Assembly: GCF_002211305.1 (NCBI RefSeq)
Contig: NZ_LOKW01000001.1
Coordinates: forward strand, 868,001-932,000
Direction of reading: 5' to 3'
DNA: 64,000 nt
From: Rhizobium sp. R634
Lineage (GTDB): Bacteria > Pseudomonadota > Alphaproteobacteria > Rhizobiales > Rhizobiaceae
The number at the start of each line of letters is the position of its first letter. Within the stretch, counting starts at the first letter, position 1. Positions 26,700 to 35,657 of the stretch are shown here, piece by piece. A program made the position numbers and the translations under genes. Below the pieces are notes generated by a model. That model did no database searches. It saw only the letters and a list, made by a program, of their open reading frames with translations, and was not told the origin of the DNA.

Positions 26700-28136
26700 A
26701 TGGAAGACGCAGCACTGGTGCCTGAAGCATCGAGCATTCGCTTCGAGGCGGATTCGCTCGGACCTGTCCCAGTTCCGGCTTCAGCTTATTACGGGGCTCA
26801 AACGGCGCGGGCGATCGCAAATTTCCAGATCTCCGGAATTCCAATCGGCCACTACCCCGACCTTATCCGATCTCTCGCGTATGTTAAGAAGGCAGCCGCC
26901 AGTGCCAACTTCATCCTTGGAGATCTATCGGAAGACAAGAAGGACGCGATCATACGCGCGTGCGACGAGGTTGCCGAAGGGTTGTTTGCCGATCAGTTCA
27001 TTCTTGACGTCTTCCAGGGCGGCGCCGGTACATCCACCAACATGAATATGAACGAGGTGATCGCGAATCGCGCGCTCGAGCACCTTGGTCTGCCGCGCGG
27101 GCGATTTGACGTCATTCATCCGAACAACGACGTGAATCTGTCCCAGTCGACCAATGACGTCTATCCCACTGCGATCCGATTGGCCCTTGTCCTATCGACA
27201 CGGAAATTGCTCGACGCGCTGGAATATCTTTCGGCCTCGTTTGATCGCAAGGCAGGGGAGTTCGGCAGTATCGTTAAGCTCGGCAGGACCCAGCTTCAAG
27301 ATGCCGTTCCTATGACGCTCGGCCAAGAGTTCGCCGCCTTTGCAGTGACCTTACGGGAAGATATGTCACGAATGACTGAGGCGGTGGGCCTGTTTCACGA
27401 GGTTAACCTGGGCGGTACCGCAATAGGCACGGGGATCACCGCCGACCCCCGCTACGCCTCAACGGCAATTGGTGAACTGGCAACGGTTTCGGGTGTGCCT
27501 CTGCGGCCGGCCAGCGACTTTGTCGAAGCGTGCTGGGATACCGGCGCCTTCGTCCTGTTTTCCGGCACCCTGAAGCGAACTGCCGTCAAGATCTCGAAGA
27601 TTTGCAATGACCTCCGGCTCCTTTCGAGCGGGCCTCGCGGCGGGTTCGGGGAAATCACGCTGCCCCCCATGCAGCCTGGGTCGTCGATCATGCCTGGCAA
27701 GGTTAATCCCGTCATTCCTGAAATCGTCAACCAAGTTGCTTTTCAGGTCATCGGCTCTGATCTCGTCGTCACCATGGCTGCAGAAGGCGGGCAACTGCAG
27801 TTGAATGCCTTCGAACCTGTCATTGTTTTCAATCTACTTCAGTCGATATCGTTGATGACGAGTGCTTTCCGCACATTGGCCGACAGATGCATCGCCGGCA
27901 TTGTCGCCAATGAGGAGACGTGCCGGCACAACCTTGAAGCGGGTACGGCGCTTGCAACCGCATTAACGTCGCTCATCGGTTATGAGAAGGCGGCGGAACT
28001 CGCAAAGCAGATCCTCTCCACCGGCAGGACAATGCGGGAATTGCTGGAGGAGGACAGCAGCCTCTCCTCGAGCCTCATCGAACAGGCTCTCGAGGTGAAG
28101 TCGCTGACGCAGCCTATCAGGCTTCGGCGGCCTTGA
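26700..28136 (+). CDS. aspA: Aspartate ammonia-lyase (aspartase)
   Basis: A 478-residue fumarase/aspartase-superfamily enzyme. ATG 26700 follows a GAGG box by seven bases. Signature GSSIMPGKVNP is followed by VIPEIVNQVAFQVIGSD, the aspartase rather than fumarase version; the N-terminal VPASAYYGAQTARAIANFQISG and GAGTSTNMNMNEVIAN are also aspartase-like. The enzyme deaminates L-aspartate to fumarate and ammonia. It converges with a DeoR regulator gene, four bases separating the stops. Placement here, apart from aspartate transport genes, suggests a paralogue. Confidence 0.9.
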   Translation: MEDAALVPEASSIRFEADSLGPVPVPASAYYGAQTARAIANFQISGIPIGHYPDLIRSLAYVKKAAASANFILGDLSEDKKDAIIRACDEVAEGLFADQFILDVFQGGAGTSTNMNMNEVIANRALEHLGLPRGRFDVIHPNNDVNLSQSTNDVYPTAIRLALVLSTRKLLDALEYLSASFDRKAGEFGSIVKLGRTQLQDAVPMTLGQEFAAFAVTLREDMSRMTEAVGLFHEVNLGGTAIGTGITADPRYASTAIGELATVSGVPLRPASDFVEACWDTGAFVLFSGTLKRTAVKISKICNDLRLLSSGPRGGFGEITLPPMQPGSSIMPGKVNPVIPEIVNQVAFQVIGSDLVVTMAAEGGQLQLNAFEPVIVFNLLQSISLMTSAFRTLADRCIAGIVANEETCRHNLEAGTALATALTSLIGYEKAAELAKQILSTGRTMRELLEEDSSLSSSLIEQALEVKSLTQPIRLRRP

Positions 28137-28140
28137 AGTA

Positions 28141-28908
28141 TTATTCGGCGCGGATGATCCGATAACCGGCGCGTTCGAGCGCATCACATTCGCTGGAGTC
28201 GACCGTCTCGTCGATGATCAAATTACCGACGTCACCAGCGTCGCCGATCCTGTACGGCGCGTGTTCATGGAGTTTGCCCGATGTCGTCATCATGATGCTT
28301 ATTCGGCTGTTCTTGAGCAGGGTCTTTTTGAACTGGGCTTCGCCGAAGTGGTGGACCCGAATTCCATATTCGGCTGAGACGGAGCAGCCTCCGACAAAAC
28401 TTCGATCCACAATCGTGTTTTCGAGAAACGTGACCGCCGCGGCATCGACGCTGCCACCAATTGCGTGATCGACCTGCCCGCCCACCAGAATGAGAGGAAA
28501 CGCTGCTCTCGTCTTGACGGCAAATGCCACGTCGATCGAATTCGTCGCCACAGCGACCTGGCGATCGGTCGGAAGGTAGTCGACCAGTGCGACGTTGGTG
28601 CTGCTACTATCGAGGAACACAAGCTCACCGGCCTCAATAGTCCGCGCTGCGGCGCGCGCAAGTCTGTGCTTCTCGTTCAGATCCTGAGTCAGCCGCATCG
28701 AGAAGGGTAGGGAGGAGCTTGGTATCGGCAGCGCGCCGCCATAGACCCGTCTGCAACGGCCCTCCGCCGCAAGCAGGCGAAGATCGCGCCGGATGGCGTC
28801 TTCAGACACATTGAATTCGATCGCCAGCGATGCGGCGACCACGTTTTGCCCAGCGGCCAATCGCATGGCGATCATCTCTCGACGCGACAGTGAAAGCTTG
28901 AGCTTCAT
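28141..28908 (-). CDS. DeoR-family transcriptional regulator 1
   Basis: A 255-residue DeoR repressor. The N-terminal winged HTH reads REMIAMRLAAGQNVVAASLAIEFNVSEDAIRRDLRLLA, followed by the DeoR sensor with VFLDSSSTNVALVDYLP and AVATNSIDVAF. The family binds phosphorylated sugars. It lies downstream of a GH3 enzyme gene and a second DeoR gene in the same direction, an odd duplication of regulators within one unit. Confidence 0.9.
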   Translation of the reverse strand: MKLKLSLSRREMIAMRLAAGQNVVAASLAIEFNVSEDAIRRDLRLLAAEGRCRRVYGGALPIPSSSLPFSMRLTQDLNEKHRLARAAARTIEAGELVFLDSSSTNVALVDYLPTDRQVAVATNSIDVAFAVKTRAAFPLILVGGQVDHAIGGSVDAAAVTFLENTIVDRSFVGGCSVSAEYGIRVHHFGEAQFKKTLLKNSRISIMMTTSGKLHEHAPYRIGDAGDVGNLIIDETVDSSECDALERAGYRIIRAE

Positions 28909-28999
28909 GGCAGGAAACGGCAGGCCCGCGATGGTGGAGGCAAGACGACCAAAGAATGGTGATCACTGGCGCTGGAAAAGGTCTTCTCGCGAACCGCCG

Positions 29000-30001
29000 T
29001 CATGTCGTCGGCATCCCGCGAACCCGGTCAGCAGCTTCCGCCAGTCGTGTCCCTGGGAGTGTGCCGCGTTCGACAGCATCGACTATCGCTGAGGAGAGCT
29101 TTTCAAGATCGGCGCTCCCTGCAACCAGCAGAAGATCGGCGCCTGCGATCAATGCCGCGATTGCCGTCTCCGCGAGCGAGCGATGGCGCATGGTTGCAGG
29201 AGCGTCGAGGTCGTCGCTGACGATCAGACCTGAAAAACCGAACTCTTTTCGCAGCAAAGAGATGACCGCAGGAGACGTGCAGGCGGGCTCGTTTGGATCG
29301 ATCGAGCGAACAACCGTCGGTCCGACCATGACCGCCCTCGAGCCGGCGGAAATCGCCGCTCTGAAAGTTGCCGCGTTACCCAAAATCTCCTCCAGCGGCG
29401 TTTCAAGAGCAACGTCCTCGACAGCCGGATCTCCCGCGAGATCGTTAAAGCCTGGAAAATGCTTGGTCGCCGAAGCAATTCCGGCGCGTTGGACCCCCGT
29501 GACAAAGGTCTCTACCAGACGCGCAACCGCGACGGGGTCGGAACTCATCGTTCGCTTTTCAAGCCACGGGTTCGTGCCAGTGACGACATCGGCTACCGGA
29601 GCGAGAAAGAGTGTGACACCAAGCGCTCGGGCGGCGACGCCCATCTCAAAGCAGCGATTTTCGAGTTCCCGTCTGTCCATCGCAAGGGCCTCGTCGAGAC
29701 ACGGCAGCTCCGGGACGATGCCCTTGAGACGCTCGATTCCGGCCAACTCCTGATCGACGGCTACAATCAGCTCAGGCCGAAGCCTCGTCAGCTTCTCAAG
29801 ACGTGCCGCGAAAATCTCAGCCGTCTCGGATCGCAGGCGGTCGTCAGACATCGATCTGGCGACATATTCAGCCCGCGTTTCTCCGATCAGGATGGACCAG
29901 CCGCCGTTTTCAACAAACGGTACCATTACCTCGTCGAAGTCGAGGTTGGCGAATGCTGGCAGCAGGACAGCATGGGCATCCTGACGGATTGTGAAATTCA
30001 T
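29000..30001 (-). CDS. Glycoside hydrolase family 3 protein (NagZ-like)
   Basis: A 333-residue single-domain GH3 enzyme. The KHFPG motif and the following acidic loop (NDLAGDPAVEDVALET) match the NagZ-type catalytic loop, though the usual GxGxxxxDSH is altered. The nucleophile Asp is in FSGLIVSDDLDAPA. No signal peptide, so cytoplasmic. NagZ removes N-acetylglucosamine from muropeptides; this gene sits among two DeoR regulators and a HAD phosphatase instead of cell-wall recycling genes, so a different beta-glycoside is plausible. The start is three bases from the DeoR 2 stop. Confidence 0.85.
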   Translation of the reverse strand: MNFTIRQDAHAVLLPAFANLDFDEVMVPFVENGGWSILIGETRAEYVARSMSDDRLRSETAEIFAARLEKLTRLRPELIVAVDQELAGIERLKGIVPELPCLDEALAMDRRELENRCFEMGVAARALGVTLFLAPVADVVTGTNPWLEKRTMSSDPVAVARLVETFVTGVQRAGIASATKHFPGFNDLAGDPAVEDVALETPLEEILGNAATFRAAISAGSRAVMVGPTVVRSIDPNEPACTSPAVISLLRKEFGFSGLIVSDDLDAPATMRHRSLAETAIAALIAGADLLLVAGSADLEKLSSAIVDAVERGTLPGTRLAEAADRVRGMPTT

Positions 30002-30004
30002 GAG

Positions 30005-30826
30005 CTATTTTTCTCCTGTAGAATTGTCCGCTTTTGATCTGGCCTCGACAACCTCGACACCGGCTTCTCTTATCCTCGAGATCAACGGTTCGCTCGTCGT
30101 TGTGGTGTAGAGCGTAGATATCGTCGAGATCGGCGCAACTTCGTAAGTTGCATTGCGGCCAAGCTTGTCGTGTGAAGCCAGGAGAAGCGTCTTTCCAGCC
30201 GCCTTCATCATCGCAGCCTTTAAAAAGGCATCCTCAATGTCGTCGGCCCTCAGTGTGAGGTTCTCGTCGATGCCGCAGGTTCCGAGAACGCAGATATCTG
30301 CGCGGACGCCCCGCACGGCCTCCGCTGTGAGCGCTCCGGTGGCGCTCCGTGTCAGGCGGTTGAGTTTGCCGCCGAGGAACGTGACGTCGGCAATCGGATG
30401 GTCGAGTGCGGCAGCAGCGATGTCTATCGACGTCGTCAGGATCCTAACCTGCAACGTCGGCGGCAGGTTGCGCAAGAAGTGGAGAACAGTCGTGCTGGAA
30501 TCGACGAAAATTGTCACGTCGTTAGGAATGCTGGCCGCCGCCGCGCGCCCGATCGCTGATTTGTCAGGCGCATCCAAGGCTTCTCGCCGCCTGAAATCGA
30601 GGACGGGTGCGGAAAGGCGCATTGCCCCGCCATGGAATCGCTGCACCAGCCGGGCATCGACGAGTTCCTTCAGGTCGCGACGGATCGAATCTTCAGAGAC
30701 GCAGAGTTCGCGGGCGATTGCTGTTGCCACCACGCGGCCCTCTTTATTGATCCTCTCCAGCAGGATGGCCTGGCGTTCTTCCGGCGAAGACGTAGGCACG
30801 ACTTCGTGTCTGTTCTTCATGGGCAC
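30005..30826 (-). CDS. DeoR-family transcriptional regulator 2
   Basis: A 273-residue DeoR repressor. HTH: ERINKEGRVVATAIARELCVSEDSIRRDLKELV near residues 20-55; sensor: VTIFVDSSTTVLHFLRNLPP and VCVLGTCGID-type LGTCGIDENL. It shares the layout of DeoR 1 but differs in most positions. The start overlaps the HAD gene by ten bases and the GH3 gene follows after three bases, so HAD-DeoR-GH3 are one operon. Possible target: that operon; an imperfect TTTTG...CAAAA repeat lies near 31460-31495. Confidence 0.9.
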   Translation of the reverse strand: MPMKNRHEVVPTSSPEERQAILLERINKEGRVVATAIARELCVSEDSIRRDLKELVDARLVQRFHGGAMRLSAPVLDFRRREALDAPDKSAIGRAAAASIPNDVTIFVDSSTTVLHFLRNLPPTLQVRILTTSIDIAAAALDHPIADVTFLGGKLNRLTRSATGALTAEAVRGVRADICVLGTCGIDENLTLRADDIEDAFLKAAMMKAAGKTLLLASHDKLGRNATYEVAPISTISTLYTTTTSEPLISRIREAGVEVVEARSKADNSTGEK

Positions 30827-31470
30827 AGACCGGATTGCGAAAGTAGACCGAGCGCGACAAGTCGCCGCTCAAGATCCTCTGCCGTTGAGAAGTGGACCGT
30901 ATGGAAGCCCAGCTCGTTGGCGGCGGCAACGTTTGCCGCATTGTCATCAATAAAAATGCAGTCTTTTGCGCCGAGGCCGGACCTTTCCAGGAAATGCTGG
31001 AAAATCTCCTCTCCTGGCTTGATCATCTTTTCTCGGCCCGAGACGACAAGCACGTCGAAGAGGTGAAGGAAAGGGTAGAGTTTGGTCGCAATCGGAAAGG
31101 TCTCCGCCGACCAATTAGAGATAGCGTGAACCGGCACGTTCTCGCGCTTCAGGCGCCGCAAGATGTCGGCGGTACCAGGAACCTCGCCACCCAGCATCTC
31201 TTGCCATCGTTCCCAGAACGCCGAAATGAGGTCCGCCTTTTCTGGGTGCTTCGCGGCCAACGCCGCTATGCCCTCGGAAAAGATGTGGCCTGCGTCGAAC
31301 TGCTGGTTCCACTCGTTGCTGCAGACATCGCGAAGAAAAGCTTCCACGCTCTCCTCGTCCGGAAGGAGCTTGCGGTAGAGGTATCGGGGATTCCAGTCGA
31401 TGAGAACGCCCCCAATATCGAAAACGACAGACAATGGTCGCACAGCCGTACTCCTTGCGATTTTGTGCAT
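30817..31470 (-). CDS. HAD-family phosphatase (YihX-like)
   Basis: A 217-residue HAD-IA hydrolase from ATG 31470. Motif I is VVFDIGGVLIDWNP: the nucleophilic Asp is kept but the second Asp is Gly, as in YihX-like sugar phosphatases. Motif II is HAISNWS, the Lys of motif III lies in EKMIKPGEEIF, motif IV is CIFIDDNAANV. It probably dephosphorylates a sugar phosphate. The frame could begin earlier, but the upstream part has no family similarity. Confidence 0.88.
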   Translation of the reverse strand: MHKIARSTAVRPLSVVFDIGGVLIDWNPRYLYRKLLPDEESVEAFLRDVCSNEWNQQFDAGHIFSEGIAALAAKHPEKADLISAFWERWQEMLGGEVPGTADILRRLKRENVPVHAISNWSAETFPIATKLYPFLHLFDVLVVSGREKMIKPGEEIFQHFLERSGLGAKDCIFIDDNAANVAAANELGFHTVHFSTAEDLERRLVALGLLSQSGLCP

Positions 31471-31565
31471 TATTATGCTGGATAACGCAAAATAGCAAGA
31501 CAAAACCTGCAAGAAAACGCATTGGGGCAATGAAGTGTGCCTCGGCGTTTCCTCGTTGTTACAGT

Positions 31566-31604
31566 GGAAAAACTGCTGCCGTTGAGAGGACCTCAACGGC
31601 AGCA
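31566..31604 (-). terminator. Intrinsic terminator of the long leftward operon
   Basis: On the minus strand a perfect 13-base stem (TGCTGCCGTTGAG/CTCAACGGCAGCA, 31574-31604) with a five-base loop is followed by GTTTTT. It lies about 480 bases past the glyoxalase-fold gene and would end transcription before the HAD operon. Confidence 0.8.
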
Positions 31605-32088
31605 AAATCGGCCCTAAAAAGGCCGAGGAAAGCCCGGGGAGGAGTAGCGATGGCTATGCGCAAGAACCCGATGGAGGCCAGCAGCGATCGCGAACAGGGC
31701 TTTCAACCGTCTTTTACATCGCAGGCGGCTCTACCACAATTTCGCAAACCCACGCCTCAATGGTCATTAAGCAGCGTTGCGTGCATCATTGTGCGTCAGC
31801 TCATTTTCCGAGTTTTCCGGTCCACGATGAGCTCGACTTGGGTTCAGATCACGCATAGCCAACGCACATCCTTGGTTTTTCGAGATATCGACTTCGGTCA
31901 TGGCAGCGCCGGCGATCAAATCAGAAACAGCAGAAGAGTGCATACTTGGCCATTGGACCAGTTATGATAGCGGCTGCGATCACAAAGCGATTATCAACGA
32001 CGATTGTCGCCAGCTGACGGAGGTCCAGCACGGCGTCTAGCTCGACCTATATACCGAAAACAGCGCAGCGGCGTGGAGGCAACATGAG
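31605..32088. other. Gap without a recognisable gene
   Basis: About 480 bases between the terminator and the glyoxalase-fold gene. A second, weaker hairpin (TCGGCC/GGCCGA) is at 31608-31626. Open frames run through on the plus strand but contain no recognisable domain. Confidence 0.4.
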
Positions 32089-32475
32089 TCAAGGACCGTG
32101 ATTATTGACCTCAATCCAGTATCCATCGGGATCCTGGATATAGACTTGTCGATAACCATCGAACCGTTCGCCAACCTTGTGGATATTCCCTGGCCAATCA
32201 TAATACGCAATCCCCCTGATTTGCATGTCGGCAAGAAACACGTCGAGATCGTTCACTCGCAAGGCGAAGTGCGTATCCTTTTTCAGCAACGTGGTCGTTG
32301 TATCTCCTTCGCTCAAATGGATCGTGTCGCTGCCGCCGATTTTGAGCCAGCGGATCTTCTCATTGCTGGTTTCCGCAATGACCTCGAAACCAAACACGTC
32401 GGTGTAGAATTTGATGCTTCGCGCAAGGTCTTTGACGAGAAGCGAGAAATGGTCAATCCGGTATTCTAAGATCAC
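32089..32475 (-). CDS. Glyoxalase/VOC-fold protein 1
   Basis: A 128-residue vicinal-oxygen-chelate protein starting with GTG 32475, nine bases after a GGAGG box. Two beta-alpha-beta-beta-beta modules: RIDHFSLLVKDLARSIKFYTDVFGFEVI and THFALRVNDLDVFLADM, ending YIQDPDGYWIEVNN. The metal-ligand pattern (His8, Glu in the last strand) is kept. VOC enzymes include lyases, epimerases and dioxygenases; the substrate is unknown. It is the last gene of the leftward operon. Confidence 0.88.
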   Translation of the reverse strand: MILEYRIDHFSLLVKDLARSIKFYTDVFGFEVIAETSNEKIRWLKIGGSDTIHLSEGDTTTTLLKKDTHFALRVNDLDVFLADMQIRGIAYYDWPGNIHKVGERFDGYRQVYIQDPDGYWIEVNNHGP

Positions 32476-32511
32476 AACGTTTGTCCTCCATGCCCACCAT
32501 GAGCTCGTGGC

Positions 32512-33276
32512 TCAAGTGTTGAACCGATTAAGGTAGCTCAGGCTTCGTCTCGCAAATTCCAGTGGGTGGCGCGGATTGTCGTGCTCAACAACAAGCAACC
32601 AAGCACCACACTCGGTTGCTGTCTTCCATAGTGACGGCCATAGCATGGTTCCACCACCAACTTCAGACCAACCGTCTTCGTCCTCGTGAGTTCCGACGGG
32701 CGCCTCGTCCTTGATGTGAGCCGATACGAGGATGCCCCGATGTCTTCGCAACCAATCTGCCGGGTTGATGCCCGCTCGGCTCATCCAGGCAATATCCGCC
32801 TGCCACTTCAATGAGCTTCCCCGAGCGGCCGCAATCAAGATCTCGAAGCCAATGCGCCCGTCTGCGAGCGGCAAAAAGTCTTGGCGCATATTGTGATAAC
32901 CGAGCCCGATCCCGGCACCGTGCAAGCTCTCAGCTAAATGAGCCAATTCAGATCCCATAAAGCGCCAGCCACGGGCGCTAGTCCTCGGCGCGTCAAAGGC
33001 AACGCCAGGCACAAACAACTGTTTGATCTGGCAACGTTCACATACGTCAATCAACCGCACGAGGCCATTGCGCAATGCCGGATAACTCACATGGGCGGAT
33101 GGCGCCAAAAGATGGTGTGCGTCCAGCATGGCTTTTAGCACCCGGGGCTCAGCCAAATGCTCTTCCAAGAGTTCGACGGCTCTAAAACCCGCGCGAGCGG
33201 TCGCAGCCAACTGATCTTCGAGCGGGCCTAGTGAGCGAACCGAATACAGCTGCAGCGCTATAACGTTTCTTGTCAT
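32512..33276 (-). CDS. Sugar phosphate isomerase/epimerase-like TIM-barrel protein 2
   Basis: A 254-residue AP-endonuclease-2-type barrel. Seen: ALQLYSVRSLG at the start, LGYHNMRQDFLPLADG with the His/Asp region, LKWQADIAWMSRAG with Asp, LVSAHIKDEAP with His, and LLVVEHDNP with Glu near the end. Such proteins act on inosose, keto sugars or related compounds. It follows the MFS gene by about 60 bases in the leftward operon, with a GAGGAC box before the ATG. Confidence 0.87.
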   Translation of the reverse strand: MTRNVIALQLYSVRSLGPLEDQLAATARAGFRAVELLEEHLAEPRVLKAMLDAHHLLAPSAHVSYPALRNGLVRLIDVCERCQIKQLFVPGVAFDAPRTSARGWRFMGSELAHLAESLHGAGIGLGYHNMRQDFLPLADGRIGFEILIAAARGSSLKWQADIAWMSRAGINPADWLRRHRGILVSAHIKDEAPVGTHEDEDGWSEVGGGTMLWPSLWKTATECGAWLLVVEHDNPRHPLEFARRSLSYLNRFNT

Positions 33277-33336
33277 GTCCTCAACCTTCTCACCGATCCG
33301 ATAAAGACATTCTCACCTTTCTACGCCCGTCCAGAG

Positions 33337-34638
33337 CTATGTGAGCTTCATGGACCTCGCCATGCATGCCAGGCCTATAACAGCCAAGGTGGAAAAGCCC
33401 GCAGGAAGGAAAAACACATGTGGAAGGCCAAATTGGGCAACACCCAACCCGCCAGCGGCTCCGCCAAGCGCACTGCTAAGCGCGGTAGAACTCATGAATA
33501 TGGCTGACGCGGTTGCCACAGCCGTCGGGAGCAATCGTTGAGCGGCAATAATGCCCAATGCAGCGAATACGCCCCACACGCCGCCCATGAGGATTTGCCC
33601 CGTGAACATACCCATGACGCTGCTCGAAGCCGCAAAACAGATGTTGGCGAGAACTCCAAGGACCGCAGCGGCACACATCAGCCAAAGCATGCCTGTTTTG
33701 CGTGCGAGGAGGACGGTAAATGGCATAATCAGCAGCTCTACAAGAGGCTGAATTCCGATGACCGCCCCGCGTGTAGCAGCGTCAAGACCCAGGCCCTCGT
33801 CCATGTACAACAGAAGAAAGCCATATTTGATCGACTCTCCCGCGTAGACGAGGACGAACAGACCAGTGAAACCCAGGAGAGGCAGCATCTCCTTTAGATT
33901 TCGATGGCGGAGTGGCGTTGCCGTTGTTCCCGGCCATTTTGCCGGCGACGGTGTGGCGAGTGTGCCTAAAGGGGCAATTTGAAGCAGAAAGCACAAGGCG
34001 GTAAACCACAGCATTGCTCGAATTCCAAACTGTGCGGCTATCCACGACCCCACCACGGGACCGACAACCCAGCCGGCGGTCAGCGCCATACGCACGATGG
34101 AAACAATGTCGTCGCTCGCCACCGTCGCTTTGGATTGGATCTCGTCATGAATCGCAGCAAAGAGCTGCGAGGCGGCTGCTCCTGAAAATGCCAGCACGAA
34201 TGTATTCATCACAAAGGGCATCCAACTGCTGATCGAGAGCGCGATCCCGGCCCAGCCGATGAAACCCGAAAGAGCACATAGGCGAAAAAGACTGAGCCGG
34301 TCACCTGTTCGATCGGAGAAGCTTCCGATTGCATAACCGGCAACAGGTGCTGCCAAGTTGGTCAAGTAGAAGAGGCCGGCAGCGGCGATCGGCGCATTAA
34401 GTTCTCTCACGAGGAACAATACTATCTGCGGGGCTGCGGCCGACATCCCAATGCCTGAAAGGAACATGGCGATTGCTGCACCCAGATAAAGTGGAGACGA
34501 AGCGACCTGCCTCAGTGCGGGTTGTTTTTCGAGGGCTTCCAATGTGGCTTTCCATGCGGGAGCGGATGCAGTGACGGCAGATGACGGGGAAAAGTCGAGC
34601 GGCGACACTGAAACCCGTATCTGGCCTGCCGGCTTCAT
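33337..34638 (-). CDS. MFS transporter, sugar efflux (SetA)-like
   Basis: A 433-residue MFS protein with about 12 membrane segments after a 45-residue hydrophilic N-terminus. Segments such as LYLGAAIAMFLSGIGMSAAAPQIVLFLV, GYAIGSFSDRTGDRLSLF (the loop 2-3 motif) and MALTAGWVVGPVVGSWIA are typical of the sugar efflux SetA group. Its ATG overlaps the aminotransferase stop by four bases. In this operon it may export an intermediate or act as an importer; direction cannot be read from the sequence. Confidence 0.85.
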   Translation of the reverse strand: MKPAGQIRVSVSPLDFSPSSAVTASAPAWKATLEALEKQPALRQVASSPLYLGAAIAMFLSGIGMSAAAPQIVLFLVRELNAPIAAAGLFYLTNLAAPVAGYAIGSFSDRTGDRLSLFRLCALSGFIGWAGIALSISSWMPFVMNTFVLAFSGAAASQLFAAIHDEIQSKATVASDDIVSIVRMALTAGWVVGPVVGSWIAAQFGIRAMLWFTALCFLLQIAPLGTLATPSPAKWPGTTATPLRHRNLKEMLPLLGFTGLFVLVYAGESIKYGFLLLYMDEGLGLDAATRGAVIGIQPLVELLIMPFTVLLARKTGMLWLMCAAAVLGVLANICFAASSSVMGMFTGQILMGGVWGVFAALGIIAAQRLLPTAVATASAIFMSSTALSSALGGAAGGLGVAQFGLPHVFFLPAGFSTLAVIGLACMARSMKLT

Positions 34639-35657
34639 CTACCAGGCTGCTGCTGCAATCCATCCATTTCCTGAGGTGACGAGAGCTCCGAAGTTTCTGT
34701 TTGGGTGTAGGCGACACGCTCGCCATACCATCCGCTGCTTCGCTTATCCCAGTATGACCGGTGAATGCGGCGGGTTTTTTCACCCACAGACCCGGAACCA
34801 ATTCTGGTTCCGTTCACCGAACAGACAGGTAAAACACCGCCCGCGGTCGTTGTGAGAAAGATTTCCGAGGCCAACAGAAGCCGCTCAAAGGAAATGGTCT
34901 CTTGGATGACATCGACATTCAGCTCTTTGCATAATTCTATGACGGTCCTCCTCGTCATTCCTTCCAACATACCGAAAGAGGGGGTCCTCAGAGAGCCGTC
35001 GATCACCGCGAAAATGTTGAAGCCCGGCCCTTCTGTAATATTGCCGTCGAGATCGCTAAGAACCACCGTATCGGCCCCGTGCTCGTAGGCTTCGAACAAT
35101 CCCATCTCAAAGTCGAGCCAGTGGTAATGCTTCACCAATGGATCTACCGACTGAGGTGGAATTCTGACGCGGCGGCTGACGTGAAGTGCCATGCCAGTTT
35201 CCTGTTTTTCCGGGTTCGCGATCCACATGTACGGTACGCAGAACGCCTGAAAGCTGTTCGAACACAAACGAAGATCGCGACTACCGATCGGGGGGCGTCC
35301 GCGGGTCATGATGATTTGAACGTAAGCATCACGGAAACCGCACACGGCAACGAGTTCGTGGACTATGCGGTGGATATCGCTCCTTGTAACAGGAGCCGTA
35401 TCCATCCGAAGGCGCTGGACAGAGCGCTCAAAACGATCCAGGTGGTCAGTCAAACGGAAAAAGCTGCCATCCCACACCGACACGGTGTCCTGACATGCGT
35501 CCGAACGCAAAAAGCCCCAATCTAAAAGGGGCACCTTCGCCACTTCGATCGGTACGATTTTCCCATCGACATAGGCGGAGCCTTTCTGAAAAGCCGAGTC
35601 CTTGCCGCGACCGGGCACATCCGCCGTGGGCGCTGGCCAAAAAAGCTTATTGCTCAC
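34635..35657 (-). CDS. PLP-dependent class IV aminotransferase (BCAT/D-amino acid aminotransferase-like)
   Basis: About 340 residues from a GTG at 35657 that follows GGGAGAAGG; this overlaps the upstream gene's end by 11 bases. Landmarks: LDWGFLRSDACQDTVSVWDG, the PLP lysine in LVKHYHWLDFEMG, and NITEGPGFNIFAV. The class moves amino groups between branched-chain or D-amino acids and 2-oxo acids, or makes aminodeoxychorismate products. It is translationally linked to a glycosidase on one side and an MFS carrier on the other, an unusual combination with no obvious known pathway. Confidence 0.87.
   Translation of the reverse strand: MSNKLFWPAPTADVPGRGKDSAFQKGSAYVDGKIVPIEVAKVPLLDWGFLRSDACQDTVSVWDGSFFRLTDHLDRFERSVQRLRMDTAPVTRSDIHRIVHELVAVCGFRDAYVQIIMTRGRPPIGSRDLRLCSNSFQAFCVPYMWIANPEKQETGMALHVSRRVRIPPQSVDPLVKHYHWLDFEMGLFEAYEHGADTVVLSDLDGNITEGPGFNIFAVIDGSLRTPSFGMLEGMTRRTVIELCKELNVDVIQETISFERLLLASEIFLTTTAGGVLPVCSVNGTRIGSGSVGEKTRRIHRSYWDKRSSGWYGERVAYTQTETSELSSPQEMDGLQQQPGR

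Noticed and set aside
28141-30826. Idea that the two DeoR genes are a recent duplication
   Set aside because: Apart from the fold motifs the two proteins differ at most positions, so no recent copy event is visible.
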